Source: an uncultured Acidobacteriota bacterium
Lineage (GTDB): Bacteria > Acidobacteriota > UBA6911 > CAINFC01
Length of the DNA stretch: 41,558 nt
Direction: 5' to 3'
NCBI GenBank assembly: GCA_903847975.1
Contig: CAINFC010000276.1
Coordinates: 1-41,558 of the forward strand
Of this stretch, positions 8,874-17,067 are shown piece after piece. A program made the position numbers and the translations under genes. The notes under the pieces were generated by a model, which searched no databases, was not told where the DNA came from, and saw nothing but the letters and a program-made list of their open reading frames with translations. The first letter of the stretch is position 1, and each line of letters opens with the position of its first letter.

Positions 8874-9082
8874 TGTCGATTTCTCGATTGGGATTGCTTT
8901 TCGGTATGGCCTTGCTCCGGCTTTTTGCTTTTCCGGTATTCGGCCCCCACATCCATAAGTCGGATCAACCACTTGGAATGCTCCGCAAAGGCAACCAGGC
9001 GTTCTTCCGGGTTCATGCGCTCGTGTGCCGCGGCAAGCTCTTCCTTGGCGGCTGCCAGTATTTTCGATTTCCTGGGCGTCAT
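8870..9082 (-). CDS. Small charged protein coupled to the nucleotidyltransferase
   Basis: A 70-residue protein starting MTPRKSKILAAAKEELAAAH, with a predicted amphipathic helix (LVAFAEHSKWLIRLMDVGAEYR) and a basic, polar tail. It has no signal peptide, membrane segment or cysteines. Its stop overlaps the start of the nucleotidyltransferase gene by 4 nt, so the two are co-translated and probably form a pair. In my memory, small proteins of this kind precede DUF6036-type genes in acidobacterial genomes, but I cannot check that. The ATG at 9082 lies 7 nt after a TGCTATACT extended -10 with no Shine-Dalgarno sequence between, so a leaderless message is likely. An antitoxin or partner role is only inference. 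Confidence 0.6.
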   Translation of the reverse strand: MTPRKSKILAAAKEELAAAHERMNPEERLVAFAEHSKWLIRLMDVGAEYRKSKKPEQGHTEKQSQSRNRQ

Positions 9083-9089
9083 AACGGGA

Positions 9090-9098
9090 AGTATAGCA
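9090..9098 (-). promoter_or_regulatory. Extended -10 promoter element of the small gene/nucleotidyltransferase pair
   Basis: The minus strand reads TGC-TATACT, an extended -10 hexamer, ending 7 nt before the ATG at 9082. Transcription would begin at about the start codon. No good -35 is present, which is usual for extended -10 promoters. Confidence 0.45.
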
Positions 9099-9127
9099 TC
9101 GGGTCCGCGACCCGACCAGGAAAAGGA

Positions 9128-9293
9128 GGGCGTCAGGCAAGAATCGTCTTTCCCTGGAGGGGCAAACGAGAACAAAGGAGCAGCGGGAGGCTCGCTTCTT
9201 TTTGATATCGGTGCCCGAACGATAGAAACGGAGAAGAACGCAGGGACACCCGCTTTCCCCTCGACGGACCGGAAAAAATGGGTGTCCTTTTCT
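9128..9293 (-). mobile_element. Miniature deletion derivative of the IS91-like element at 19.1-20.1 kb
   Basis: Three blocks are shared, in the same order and orientation, with the longer element at 19055-20148. The outer block 9233-9293 matches 20087-20148 (GAACGCAGGGA, CCGCTTTCCCCTCGAC, GGAAAAAATGGGTGTCC). A short block 9204-9230 matches 19635-19662 and on the minus strand encodes VRAPIS, part of the transposase. The other outer block 9128-9200 matches 19055-19129 (AAGAATCGTCTTTCC, GGGGCAAACGAGAACAAAGG). The coding interior is almost entirely gone, so this is a non-autonomous derivative or scar about 166 bp long. It lies just upstream of the promoter of the 9082 gene and beyond the 3' end of the MFS gene. 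Confidence 0.65.
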
Positions 9294-9368
9294 TTCCGAC
9301 GCTTTTCTTTCTTTTCTTTTTATATCCGTTTCGCTCCGCCCTTTCCGGAAGGGCGTGGTGCCGGCCGG

Positions 9369-10628
9369 TTATATGTTTGCGGGCGGGATTCGGATCGGCA
9401 GCAGGAAGAGCAGGAGGCGACCGGCAATGCCGATAAAAACGACCATCAGGAGGGGAGTGGTATAGGTCCCGCTCCACTCCCGGACCAGGGAAATAAAATA
9501 GGGAAACCATGTTTGCCCCAGGGTCATTACCGCCAGAACAATGGCCAGTATTCGCGCCAGGGAAATCGAGTTGAAATAATCCGCCGCCATTAATGCGATG
9601 ATCAGGAAGTCTCCGCCAAGGGCTAAACCGAACAGCAAAGGAAATAAATAAGCGGGACGTCCGGGCTGCAGAAGCAATAGAAAGGGAATGGCGCTCACGA
9701 AGAACAGGACCATCAGGGATAAAACATGCTGCTTGGGAAAGCGATCGGCCATCCACCCTGCGGCAATTCGACTGCCGGCGCTGACGATCAGCAGCAGCAG
9801 GAGTGTCTCACTGAAAATGGAATTCAGCTGCAGCTGGTCGCGGAATCCGGCATCTTTGAAAATCAGTTTCAAGTGCTGGCTTATGGCCCCCAGCGCCCCG
9901 CTGATACAGGTGCCGCCCAGCATAAGGATCCAGAAAATCCGGGAGCGAATCATATCGGCAAAGGGCAACGCCGACTCCGGGTCCGCCGGTTCGGCAGGGG
10001 AAGGGGGGGATCCATCCGGATGTAAGCCCATCAGGGCCGGTCGGTCCTTGTACACCAGCAGCACCAGCGGCCAGGCCAAAAACTGCAGGCTGCCCATGAC
10101 GATTAATGCCGTACGAAAGCCGTACGTTTCGGTGATCGGTTGGACCAGGAAGCGCGAAGAAACGGCACCGATCACGTTGATTCCGAGGTAGGCTATGGAA
10201 AGCGCCAGTCCCCGTTTTTCCCGGAACCATTGTCCCAGGAGCATTTGATGGGTAAGGACGCCGCTGAAAACGTTTCCGACCATATAGAGCAGCCAGAGCG
10301 CCCAATAAACCCATAGTGCGCCCGACATGATTCCGAAACCGAAAAAGGTCGCCGCCGTACATGCCGTTCCCAATAAAATTAACATCCGCGGCGGGAAACG
10401 CGGCACAAGGATCGGCCCTACCCAAAGTGTAAACAGCGTGCCCACCGGCAATCCGAAGGTAATCACCGAGCGGGACCACCCGAAGCCGCCCGCGATGCCG
10501 GGCTTCTCAAAGTAATCATAGAAGAAGGTCATGCCGAAATAGGGCAGTCCAACCGATAATCCCAAGGTGAAAAAGGAGGCGAGAACGATGCGCCAGCCGT
10601 AAAAAGGGATAGGTAATTGCTTTTCCAC
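9369..10628 (-). CDS. MFS transporter, OFA/monocarboxylate-type
   Basis: A 419-residue polytopic inner-membrane protein with about 12 hydrophobic segments, starting GWRIVLASFFTLGLSVGLPYFG, the common beginning of the OFA (oxalate:formate antiporter) and monocarboxylate-transporter branch of the major facilitator superfamily. Other family features are GWSRS near the first loop, GQWFREKRGLALSIAYLG at the domain-A motif, a central hydrophilic loop (about 195-220) and a basic C-terminus. Substrates in this group are small organic acids; the particular one cannot be read. The start is a GTG at 10628 located inside a dispersed promoter repeat, about 20 nt after TATACT. There is no partner gene. Confidence 0.85.
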   Translation of the reverse strand: MEKQLPIPFYGWRIVLASFFTLGLSVGLPYFGMTFFYDYFEKPGIAGGFGWSRSVITFGLPVGTLFTLWVGPILVPRFPPRMLILLGTACTAATFFGFGIMSGALWVYWALWLLYMVGNVFSGVLTHQMLLGQWFREKRGLALSIAYLGINVIGAVSSRFLVQPITETYGFRTALIVMGSLQFLAWPLVLLVYKDRPALMGLHPDGSPPSPAEPADPESALPFADMIRSRIFWILMLGGTCISGALGAISQHLKLIFKDAGFRDQLQLNSIFSETLLLLLIVSAGSRIAAGWMADRFPKQHVLSLMVLFFVSAIPFLLLLQPGRPAYLFPLLFGLALGGDFLIIALMAADYFNSISLARILAIVLAVMTLGQTWFPYFISLVREWSGTYTTPLLMVVFIGIAGRLLLFLLPIRIPPANI

Positions 10629-10676
10629 GTTTTCTTACCACTTCGCAAGTATACGATGCCGATAAAGGATTGGGAA
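10605..10676 (-). promoter_or_regulatory. Dispersed promoter repeat, copy A (drives MFS gene)
   Basis: The minus strand carries TATACTTGCGAAGTGGTAAG followed by AAAACGTGGAAAAGC; the GTG in this segment is the start codon of the MFS gene. The same sequence recurs at 14908-14979, 18958-19034 and 20560-20636. Here the part upstream of the -10 (TTCCCA as -35, 17 bp spacing) has diverged from the other copies, while everything downstream of TATACT is closely kept. Confidence 0.65.
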
Positions 10677-10970
10677 TTTTATAGCGTTTCATTTCCCCCT
10701 CTTCCATCAGACAGATCAGGAGGGAGATCTGGAACTCGTCACGAAGCCGATCCAGAGTATTTCCTAGGTCCCGGTCCCAGAGTGCACCGTAAAACGAATT
10801 GCACTTCTTTCCAGGAGCGATGGTCAACCCGATTTTCCCCTTCCCGGGTAGATGCAGGTCTTCACCTGATGTATGCCGGGAAATTCCTTTTTGCCCGCCT
10901 GGGACAAAAGGAATGGCATGGGACCTGGCTGAAGCCCGGCACCCGGATCTATATGCTGGATTGGTGCTAA
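10677..10970. other. Stretch without a recognised gene, left of the insertion sequence
   Basis: No frame on either strand gives a recognisable protein. Minus-strand residues such as LDRLRDEFQISLLICLMEEGE could be part of a decayed coding sequence, but there is too little to identify. The ISAzo13-type element was inserted at its right edge. Confidence 0.4.
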
Positions 10971-12270
10971 GGGTCTGTCACAATATAAACGTTCCATTAT
11001 TACAATAATATGGAGCGATTGTGTAATTCCAATCTCCATGGAACCTATCAGCTTTCAAATTGACCATTCGGAGTTGCTGGTCGCTTGCCTTGCACGCTGC
11101 TGGGTATTGATTGGGGTCAATTGCTGACTGCACCCTCAATCCTTCACGGTTGGTCATAGCAGCAATTAGCTTTACAATAACCTCATGGCTAACCAATGGT
11201 TTGCCACGCCAATTCTGGCTGATAAAAGAAAAAAGGCGATGCTCAATCTTATTCCATTTGCTGGTACCAGGTGGTAAATGGCAAACGGTTATCGGTATTT
11301 TCAGTTCGTCTGCCAAACTTTGCAGTTCTGTTTTCCAAAGCCTCAGCCGGGGTCCATTGCTTCCCCCAGCATCCGCCGTGATCAGCAAACGCTTTGCGTG
11401 GGAATGAACCTGGCAACCCATGGAATACCACCAGCAGCGGATTGACTTTACCGCAAAAGCGGCCGTATCGTGATCCACTCCAACACTTACCCAGCCGGCA
11501 TTGGCCCCAATATCATAAACCCCATAGGGAACCGCACGCCCCAGAGTGGGATCCACAAAATCGTGAACCTTTACCCGCTCCGGTTCACACTTCGGGCGCA
11601 ACTCTCGCCCTCCATTCTTGAATTGACCCACCAGCTCTTTCTTTTTCGTATCCACCGAGATTACCGGGTCGCCTCGCTCCAGATAGCTGCGTACTTTGCG
11701 GTCAATATGTTCAAATTGTGCATTCCGATCCGGATGGCTTGCCCCCTCCAGGGTTTTGCGGTTGGCCTGTAAGCTGTACCCCAATTCATGAAGTAATTCC
11801 GCAACCATTCGATGGCTGGTCTTATGCCCTGTCCGTTTCAGTTCTTCCGCCAGGCGCCTGACGCTTTTGCAGGTCCACCGCAAAGGTGATTCCGGATCTC
11901 CTCGAGTGGTTGGTTCCACCAAAGACTCCATATCATTAATTAATTTTGGATCCCATGCCGCGGTTCGCTTTCGGCCTCCGCCAGGTTTTCTCATCCTTCC
12001 GCCAATTCCAACAGGAATCCAATCTTCCTGCAGTTCTTTGGCTCCCTGCCGGATTGCACGTCGTGACATCCCCGTGGCACGGGATACTGCGGAAATTCCT
12101 CCCTTCCCTATTGCCAAGGCTTCAGCGGTGACAAAGCATCGCCTGGTCTTTTCATCCAGTTTCCCTTGGAGAAAGTGAAAACGCTTTTTAATTCCAACTT
12201 CATCCACCATACATGGGATAGTATACACCCTTTACCCCAATATATGGTACAGTTATTTTGTGACAAACCC
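10971..12270 (-). mobile_element. ISAzo13-family insertion sequence, 1300 bp, complete
   Basis: The ends are imperfect inverted repeats: GGGTCTGTCACAATATAAAC from 10971, and, reading inward on the minus strand from 12270, GGGTTTGTCACAAAATAACT. The triplet TAA is present on both sides (10968-10970 and 12271-12273), consistent with a 3-bp target duplication. One transposase gene fills the element and its stop codon lies within the left terminal repeat. Intact ends and an undamaged reading frame suggest a fairly recent insertion into the decayed sequence around it. Confidence 0.88.
10978..12210 (-). CDS. ISAzo13-family (Rhodopirellula-type DDE) transposase
   Basis: A DDE transposase of 410 aa. 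The N-terminal third is a helix-turn-helix region (AEALAIGKGGISAVSRATGMSRRAI), followed by MRKPGGGRKRT and a second DNA-binding part (SVRRLAEELKRTGHKTSHRMV). The catalytic core shows PVISVDTKKKELVGQFKNGG (first aspartate), LLITADAGGSNG (second aspartate) and HLPPGTSKWNKIEHRLFSFI (glutamate), the hallmark of PF07592. I use the ATG at 12210; an in-frame GTG at 12228 is possible. No ribosome site is obvious before either. The frame is intact, so it may be active. Confidence 0.92.
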   Translation of the reverse strand: MVDEVGIKKRFHFLQGKLDEKTRRCFVTAEALAIGKGGISAVSRATGMSRRAIRQGAKELQEDWIPVGIGGRMRKPGGGRKRTAAWDPKLINDMESLVEPTTRGDPESPLRWTCKSVRRLAEELKRTGHKTSHRMVAELLHELGYSLQANRKTLEGASHPDRNAQFEHIDRKVRSYLERGDPVISVDTKKKELVGQFKNGGRELRPKCEPERVKVHDFVDPTLGRAVPYGVYDIGANAGWVSVGVDHDTAAFAVKSIRCWWYSMGCQVHSHAKRLLITADAGGSNGPRLRLWKTELQSLADELKIPITVCHLPPGTSKWNKIEHRLFSFISQNWRGKPLVSHEVIVKLIAAMTNREGLRVQSAIDPNQYPAACKASDQQLRMVNLKADRFHGDWNYTIAPYYCNNGTFIL

Positions 12271-12335
12271 TAAGTCGAGGCAGATCAATTCCGGAGCCAC
12301 ACCAAAAAGTGGCCGACTTGCATCCGGCATCGGTA

Positions 12336-12440
12336 GCCGTTTACGTCCATTAATGGGTGGCCGGTTTTTCCCAGGAAGCGGTATAGCCGGGCAGAACCGA
12401 CGGATCCTGATATACGGAAAATGCGGTTTGCAACTCAGGT
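12336..12440 (-). pseudogene. Short IS91-like transposase fragment
   Basis: A minus-strand frame reads AFSVYQDPSVLPGYTASWEK, which aligns with GFSVYQGPPVLSEDTAAPEK from the transposase remnant at 19.3-20.0 kb. The DNA is also clearly similar (about 12378-12425 against about 19680-19725). The frame stops soon after. It is a third piece of the same transposon family in the island, now directly beside the ISAzo13 insertion. Confidence 0.55.
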
Positions 12441-12544
12441 TGTCGGAAATCACACCAGTGGAATGGCGTGACGCCTCGACCGGGTCGGCAAAGATGTTCG
12501 GTTCCATGTCAGCGCCCTGGCGTACGAGATGCCGAATGCTTGTC

Positions 12545-12784
12545 CTACCTTAGAACGGAATGTGCTGTATCTGGAGGAATGTAGACCAAGTCGCCAGGGC
12601 CGATGGTCTGCGTCTCACCGCCCACGGTCCACTCCATCCGGCCTTTGAGAACGAGGAAGGTTTCCGAGTGATACGTGTACGTGTGCGGTATGCTCTGCAT
12701 ACCGGCCTTGAACACCTCATCGACATTGCTATACCGCCCGTCGGTCTGGTCGGCGGTGAGCATGATGCGGGTGCGGTTGGTCAA
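12545..12784 (-). pseudogene. Truncated cupin-domain protein
   Basis: A 79-residue frame with one cupin core: HTYTYHSETFLVLKGRMEWTV is motif 1 (histidine and glutamate ligands) and GPGDLVYIPPDTAH is motif 2. It is short at both ends: a stop codon lies a few codons before the TTG start, and the protein ends abruptly after motif 2 (HSVLR). Cupins of this type are metal-binding single-domain enzymes or sensors of 100-150 residues. It is most likely a gene fragment, although a miniature cupin cannot be excluded. Confidence 0.6.
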
Positions 12785-13146
12785 AGTGTACTTCTATGGG
12801 CTTCTTAAGAAGAGTGGAAATGGTAACAGTCTGTGTGGTAGAATCATTCATTGTTTGGCCTCTTTGGCGTTCCTTAAAATGTTGTTTCCACTCACTTTAT
12901 ACGCTTTTTTTTACGACTTCGTGAATAATCCGGGTTAGAACTCGGTACTCACAAGATTTATTGGAAAATAAACGAATTTCTGCAATAGATTTAGTACATT
13001 ACTCACAATCGGTATTTTTTTGTTGAATCTATACTATCAACTTCGGAAACCTACGCACCGTGGCTTTTTAAGCTACCTTTTTCTGTCTCCTGTTCTTCCT
13101 GCTGCTGATCTCCCGCGATTGAGGGCCGGCTGCCTTTTACACCTTT
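12785..13146. other. AT-rich spacer without a recognised gene
   Basis: This stretch is markedly richer in A and T than its surroundings (T-runs near 12908 and 13016). A TATACT near 13031 might be a -10 for the glycosyltransferase gene at 13147, but no matching -35 is seen. No protein-coding frame is recognisable. Confidence 0.4.
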
Positions 13147-14685
13147 GTGACTTATCCGGATGATCGGGATATGCTAGCGACTTCGATCGGAGAACAATTC
13201 AGGATACCCTGGAAAACCGTCTGGCAAACGACTCTACTTTACTGGGTTCTATGGGCAGGCGCCAATTGGCCGGGCATTCGCCAGGCATGGTGGTATGCCG
13301 ACGATTTAGGTTTTGCGGAAGGCTCCGGTAAAAGCCTGCTCTCTTTTCAAGCGAGTCATGGGCGTCCTTTGGCCGGCGTTTGGCTTTCTTCCATCTATCT
13401 TGATGCGCCGCCCTCCCGGAAGTTGGCCAACGTGTCGCTCCGAGTGCTTCAAGGTTTGGAACATTCGTTCAACGCCGCCCTGGCTGCTGTGTTGGTATGT
13501 CCATTTTCGACTGGCCCCCAAATGTTCGCGGCCGGCTTGCCGTTATTATTGTGGCCTTTTCACGCCGATGCCGTTTTGTGGCGTGCCGGGAGCATTCACG
13601 TTTGGGCGGCTCTGATCTCCCTGCTCGGCTTGGCACGGATCCTTTCCGGAAAAAGGATAGAAAAACAGCTCTCCAAGCCAAAGCTTGTAGGCGCTCTGGT
13701 CATTGCCCTCTCTACACTAGTGAGTCAGGCAACCCCATGGATTGCCCTGATCGTCTATCTGATGCGCGACGGAGTACGCATGCTTGCGGGGCAAACCAGG
13801 GAATCTTTCCGTAAGAATAGCGCCATGACTTGGGTTCTGGGTGGACTTTGTGGCGGAGGCACAATCAGTTTCACCGTTGGAATTTGGTTTGGCGGGGGCG
13901 GAGAACGTGTCCAATTGTCCAATGAGGTCCTTTCCAAACTGTTTCTTCTGCTGAAAACCCACTACAACTTCTGGTTTCGACCGCTATTCAATTCGATGGA
14001 CATTATCCTGGTCCATAGCCTGTTTCTGCTTTGCGTGGCAGCTGGGATTATCCTACACTTCGGAAGGCCCGTCCGATCCGCCGGTTCTTTCTCCTCCTTA
14101 TTGTTGATCGCCAATCCTATAGTCCTTGCCATAGCGTCTTTTTTGATCGTCCGGCAAAACGGCGTACCCTGGCGCGGAATGTATCTGATGCCCCTGTGCG
14201 TCACCTCCGGTTTTTTATTTCTGATCCACGCAGTCAAACCGGAACCCCGTCTGGCCAGGGCGGGGTTTCTCTGCATTCTGGCGGTCTCTTCGGTTTATGG
14301 TTTGTCCTCTTGGAAAAACTCCGGAGACTACCCGCGGGTAATGCAAAAGGACCTGTCCCTGGCGCGAGACCTGGAAGTTTGGATGGCAAGGGAGAGCAAG
14401 CCCACAACACCTCTGGTTGTTTACGCTTCGGAAGACTGCGTGCGGGTGAATCCGAATCCCTATGGTCTGAACTATGTTTATCATGACGATAAGGTTCCTG
14501 CCTTTTATAACTCCGCGGACTCCTTTCTTCGCACCTTCACGAGAATCAATATATCTACGGAGCCCAGACATCGGGAAGCATGCCGGGTATTGTGCCGCCG
14601 CCAAGAACCACCCCTCTGGGAGCGTGGGTTTTTGTCCGTTTTCCATTTACCCTCCGGGCGGGTACTCTGCGGTTGTGTTCGCTAG
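13147..14685 (+). CDS. Polytopic GT-C-type membrane glycosyltransferase, GtrII/PMT-like
   Basis: A 512-residue integral membrane protein with about 10 hydrophobic segments. The first loop has YADDLGFAEGSG and SHGRPLAGVWL; an acidic pair followed by GRPL is the arrangement seen in GtrII and related GT-C transferases, which use polyprenyl-phosphate sugars on the outer face of the membrane. The C-terminal 130 residues form a soluble region (LVVYASEDCVRVNPNPYGLNYVYHDD). The start is uncertain: GTG at 13147 or ATG at 13171. GC content is lower than in the core genes around the island. It is the first of three large GT-C-like genes on the plus strand. Donor and acceptor are unknown. Confidence 0.65.
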   Translation: MTYPDDRDMLATSIGEQFRIPWKTVWQTTLLYWVLWAGANWPGIRQAWWYADDLGFAEGSGKSLLSFQASHGRPLAGVWLSSIYLDAPPSRKLANVSLRVLQGLEHSFNAALAAVLVCPFSTGPQMFAAGLPLLLWPFHADAVLWRAGSIHVWAALISLLGLARILSGKRIEKQLSKPKLVGALVIALSTLVSQATPWIALIVYLMRDGVRMLAGQTRESFRKNSAMTWVLGGLCGGGTISFTVGIWFGGGGERVQLSNEVLSKLFLLLKTHYNFWFRPLFNSMDIILVHSLFLLCVAAGIILHFGRPVRSAGSFSSLLLIANPIVLAIASFLIVRQNGVPWRGMYLMPLCVTSGFLFLIHAVKPEPRLARAGFLCILAVSSVYGLSSWKNSGDYPRVMQKDLSLARDLEVWMARESKPTTPLVVYASEDCVRVNPNPYGLNYVYHDDKVPAFYNSADSFLRTFTRINISTEPRHREACRVLCRRQEPPLWERGFLSVFHLPSGRVLCGCVR

Positions 14686-14907
14686 CAATTTATGGCTGAT
14701 CCCGTACCTCCCACCTTCCGCTCTGCCAAGAAAGGGCTTTGGCGGTAGATTTATGGGTCATGCTGGGCGTCCGGATGGACGGCCAATCTGATTCCGCGCT
14801 TGTCCGGTTCGATTCCCCATGGAATGATCCTTGCAAGTCAATCCTGCCTTCTTATTCCATCCCTCAACCCCAAAAAGATCACGGTTCTTTCTTGACGTCC
14901 CCCTTTC
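14686..14907. other. Spacer without a recognised gene
   Basis: No conserved reading frame is seen. It separates the first glycosyltransferase gene from promoter repeat copy B. A further gap, 14980-15103, holds only a 32-codon frame (14979-15077, MNRGGSVGLSLRGD...) without a ribosome site, which I do not consider an established gene. Confidence 0.4.
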
Positions 14908-14979
14908 GCTTGATTTTGCTGTAGCTGCGTCGTATACTTGCGAAGTGGTAAGCAAACGGGGGAATACGGTTGCTTACTA
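14908..14979 (+). promoter_or_regulatory. Dispersed promoter repeat, copy B
   Basis: TTGATT (14910-14915), a 17-bp spacer, and TATACT (14933-14938), followed by TGCGAAGTGGTAAGCAAACG. It is the only copy on the plus strand and points toward the glycosyltransferase genes starting at 15104. The -35/-10 half is nearly the same as copy D (TTGATTT-GCTGT); the 3' half has diverged (GGGGGAATACGG instead of GTGGAAAAGCGG). Confidence 0.7.
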
Positions 14980-15103
14980 TGAATCGAGGAGGATCTGTCG
15001 GTCTGTCCCTTCGCGGTGACCTTCGGGTATTGCAATTGCTGTCGGAATCCGTTCGTCTGTTTTTGCCAAAGAGTTGAAGAAATGAAAGCCCGGAAGATTT
15101 CTA

Positions 15104-16366
15104 ATGTCGCTAACTATAGTTGACAGGGGAGAAAAAGAGAAAGCGATAGAATATGTCCTTTCCGCGGTTGTTATCCTGACCAGTTGGATAGCCCTAGGCA
15201 CGGAGTTTTTAAGCCGTCTGTACTTTCTGAGTTTCTGGCTGGTTTTTCTTTTTGGGACCCTAACTCTTGCAATAGGCGCAGGCTTGGGAATCCGATATGA
15301 TTTTTTTGTCACGGAGGCAGGATGGAAGCTTAAAACGGCTTTCCTAAAAGAAAAAGAAGGAAAATCCCTCCGAATTATTCTTTTGGCATTAATTTTCACA
15401 GCCGGACTTTCGGCAATCCTTTATCCACCCAATACCTGGGATGGACTGCTTTATCACCTGCCGCGCCAGATTCGTTGGATCCAAAACCGTTCTCTGGAAT
15501 ACTTCCCGACTCATTTCCTGTTTCAGCTCTACCAGGAGTCGTTAGGCGATCTTCTCAGTATGCACACCCTGATACTTTTCGGGACGGATCGGTTTTCCAA
15601 TTTGGTTTCCTGGTCGGCTTACCTGTTGATTCTGCCCGCTGTCTCTTTCCTGGCATTAAAGCTGGGAGCAAGCCGGTCTACCGGCAGGATTGCCGCCATC
15701 CTGGCTCTTTCTGTGCCGGTTGCTTATTGGGAGGCTTCGACAACCAAAAACGATGTCCTTTTCGCATTATGGTACATCATTCTCTTGGGGCAGAGCGTAC
15801 AGCTCTTCCGTGAAAAATCCTGCACGTACTTTAAAGCCGTGTGTGTCGGACTGACCTTTGGCCTGTTCCTGCTGACCAAAATCCTTGCCTATCTATACGG
15901 CGTACCCCTGGTTTTCGCGATAACCTACGGCCTAATCCGCTCCCACGGAAAAACGTTCTGGAAAAGTGGCTTGCTAATCGCTTTCCTGGCATTATCCTTG
16001 AATGCCGGCATCATCAATCGGAACATTCGTTTTTTTGGCAGCCCGATACCGGCTCCGACAGACGATGAGGGAAAGCTGGTGGAGCAATACAACCTTCGCG
16101 GATTCATCTCCCGCTGTCTGCGGGATTTTGCCTATCAGTTGGGAAGCCCAATCGCCGGACTGAATCTGCGAATTGCCCAAGGCGTTTCTCTCTTCCACAA
16201 ACAGATTGGAATCGACCTGGACGGACCCTCCACCACGATTCGGCCCTTTGCGATAAACTACCGTCCCAACAATGAATACCAGGCATCGGCACCCGCTCAC
16301 CTGTTGATCGCTGTCGGTATCTTTCTTTTTTATTGCTTTCGAGGAAAAGGGGAGTCGATCTGCTGA
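15104..16366 (+). CDS. GT-C-like membrane protein, N-terminal part of a frameshifted gene
   Basis: 420 residues, strongly hydrophobic, about 9-10 membrane segments. The first large loop has YPPNTWDGLLYHLPRQIRWIQ, whose WDxxxYHLPR stretch is typical of a GT39-like family of bacterial GT-C transferases. The start at 15104 has GGAAGA 7 nt upstream. The frame breaks at GKGESIC around 16340-16366, next to the run AAAAGGGG, and continues without loss of sense in the next frame (16333-17025). Joined, the two parts would make about 640 residues, a normal length for this family. The cause is a 1-nt deletion, a sequencing error or, less likely, a translational frameshift. Confidence 0.7.
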   Translation: MSLTIVDRGEKEKAIEYVLSAVVILTSWIALGTEFLSRLYFLSFWLVFLFGTLTLAIGAGLGIRYDFFVTEAGWKLKTAFLKEKEGKSLRIILLALIFTAGLSAILYPPNTWDGLLYHLPRQIRWIQNRSLEYFPTHFLFQLYQESLGDLLSMHTLILFGTDRFSNLVSWSAYLLILPAVSFLALKLGASRSTGRIAAILALSVPVAYWEASTTKNDVLFALWYIILLGQSVQLFREKSCTYFKAVCVGLTFGLFLLTKILAYLYGVPLVFAITYGLIRSHGKTFWKSGLLIAFLALSLNAGIINRNIRFFGSPIPAPTDDEGKLVEQYNLRGFISRCLRDFAYQLGSPIAGLNLRIAQGVSLFHKQIGIDLDGPSTTIRPFAINYRPNNEYQASAPAHLLIAVGIFLFYCFRGKGESIC

Positions 16367-17025
16367 TTTGGTGCTTATGGGGTATGTCCTTTCTCTCCTA
16401 CTGCCTGTACGCTCTGGTGTGCCAATTCGATTATGCCCAGGGACCCCGTTTTTTGTTGCCGGTGCTCTTCACGCAATCGACGATTGGTGCCGTGCTGTCG
16501 GAAAAGGTCTGTTTTACCCGATTTCGGCTCTCCCAATTCTGTGTTTTCCTGGCGCTCGCCGCCCTTCTGCCTGCCGTCGTTTTTCACTCCAGATCCCTAG
16601 TTTGGCCTAAATATCTGCAGCAAAACGAAACGGATTCCATGTTTTTCTGGGCACCTCAACTGAAAACAGAGCTGACGGAAGCGGCCCGCTTCGCTCTGAA
16701 ACGCCATGATCTCACGGTAGGGATCGATGCCCGACTTCAGGAGGGTACCAAGGGAAACTTGTCCCTCGATCCTTTCGAATACCTGATCATGCGTCCGCTG
16801 ACACTTCCCCATCGGTTTTTACAGCCGCAGACCGAGCCTTTTGATGTCGATAATCTTTCAGCGAAATTATGGCAGGATCAATATCGTCCCCCGGACTGCG
16901 TCATTCTATACTCCCGTCCGGCACAGGAAACCGTCATCGATCGTCAAACCGGAAGAGTCTACCGGGCAGCAAAGAAATGGGAGCATGTTGCCTTTCTATT
17001 GCCCCATGAATCTCCCTTGGAATAA
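16333..17025 (+). CDS. C-terminal part of the frameshifted GT-C-like protein
   Basis: 230 residues continuing the preceding gene in another frame: LLIWCLWGMSFLSYCLY is the next membrane segment, FDYAQGPRFLLPVLF the luminal loop that usually follows in GT39-like proteins (QxxxxRxLLPxxP type), then two more hydrophobic segments and a soluble tail with PPDCVILYS. There is no ribosome site in front of the apparent start, and the first codons overlap the upstream frame, which supports a broken single gene rather than two genes. The next glycosyltransferase gene starts 42 nt downstream. Confidence 0.7.
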   Translation: MLSRKRGVDLLIWCLWGMSFLSYCLYALVCQFDYAQGPRFLLPVLFTQSTIGAVLSEKVCFTRFRLSQFCVFLALAALLPAVVFHSRSLVWPKYLQQNETDSMFFWAPQLKTELTEAARFALKRHDLTVGIDARLQEGTKGNLSLDPFEYLIMRPLTLPHRFLQPQTEPFDVDNLSAKLWQDQYRPPDCVILYSRPAQETVIDRQTGRVYRAAKKWEHVAFLLPHESPLE

Positions 17026-17067
17026 GCCAAGAAAGGCCGCCCCGGAAATTCCTCGAGGTTTTGTTTA

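Noticed and set aside
16325-16370. Programmed -1 frameshift
   Set aside because: GGA-AAA-GGG-GAG is not a standard X-XXY-YYZ slippery heptamer and there is no evident downstream stimulatory hairpin; mutation or sequencing error is simpler.
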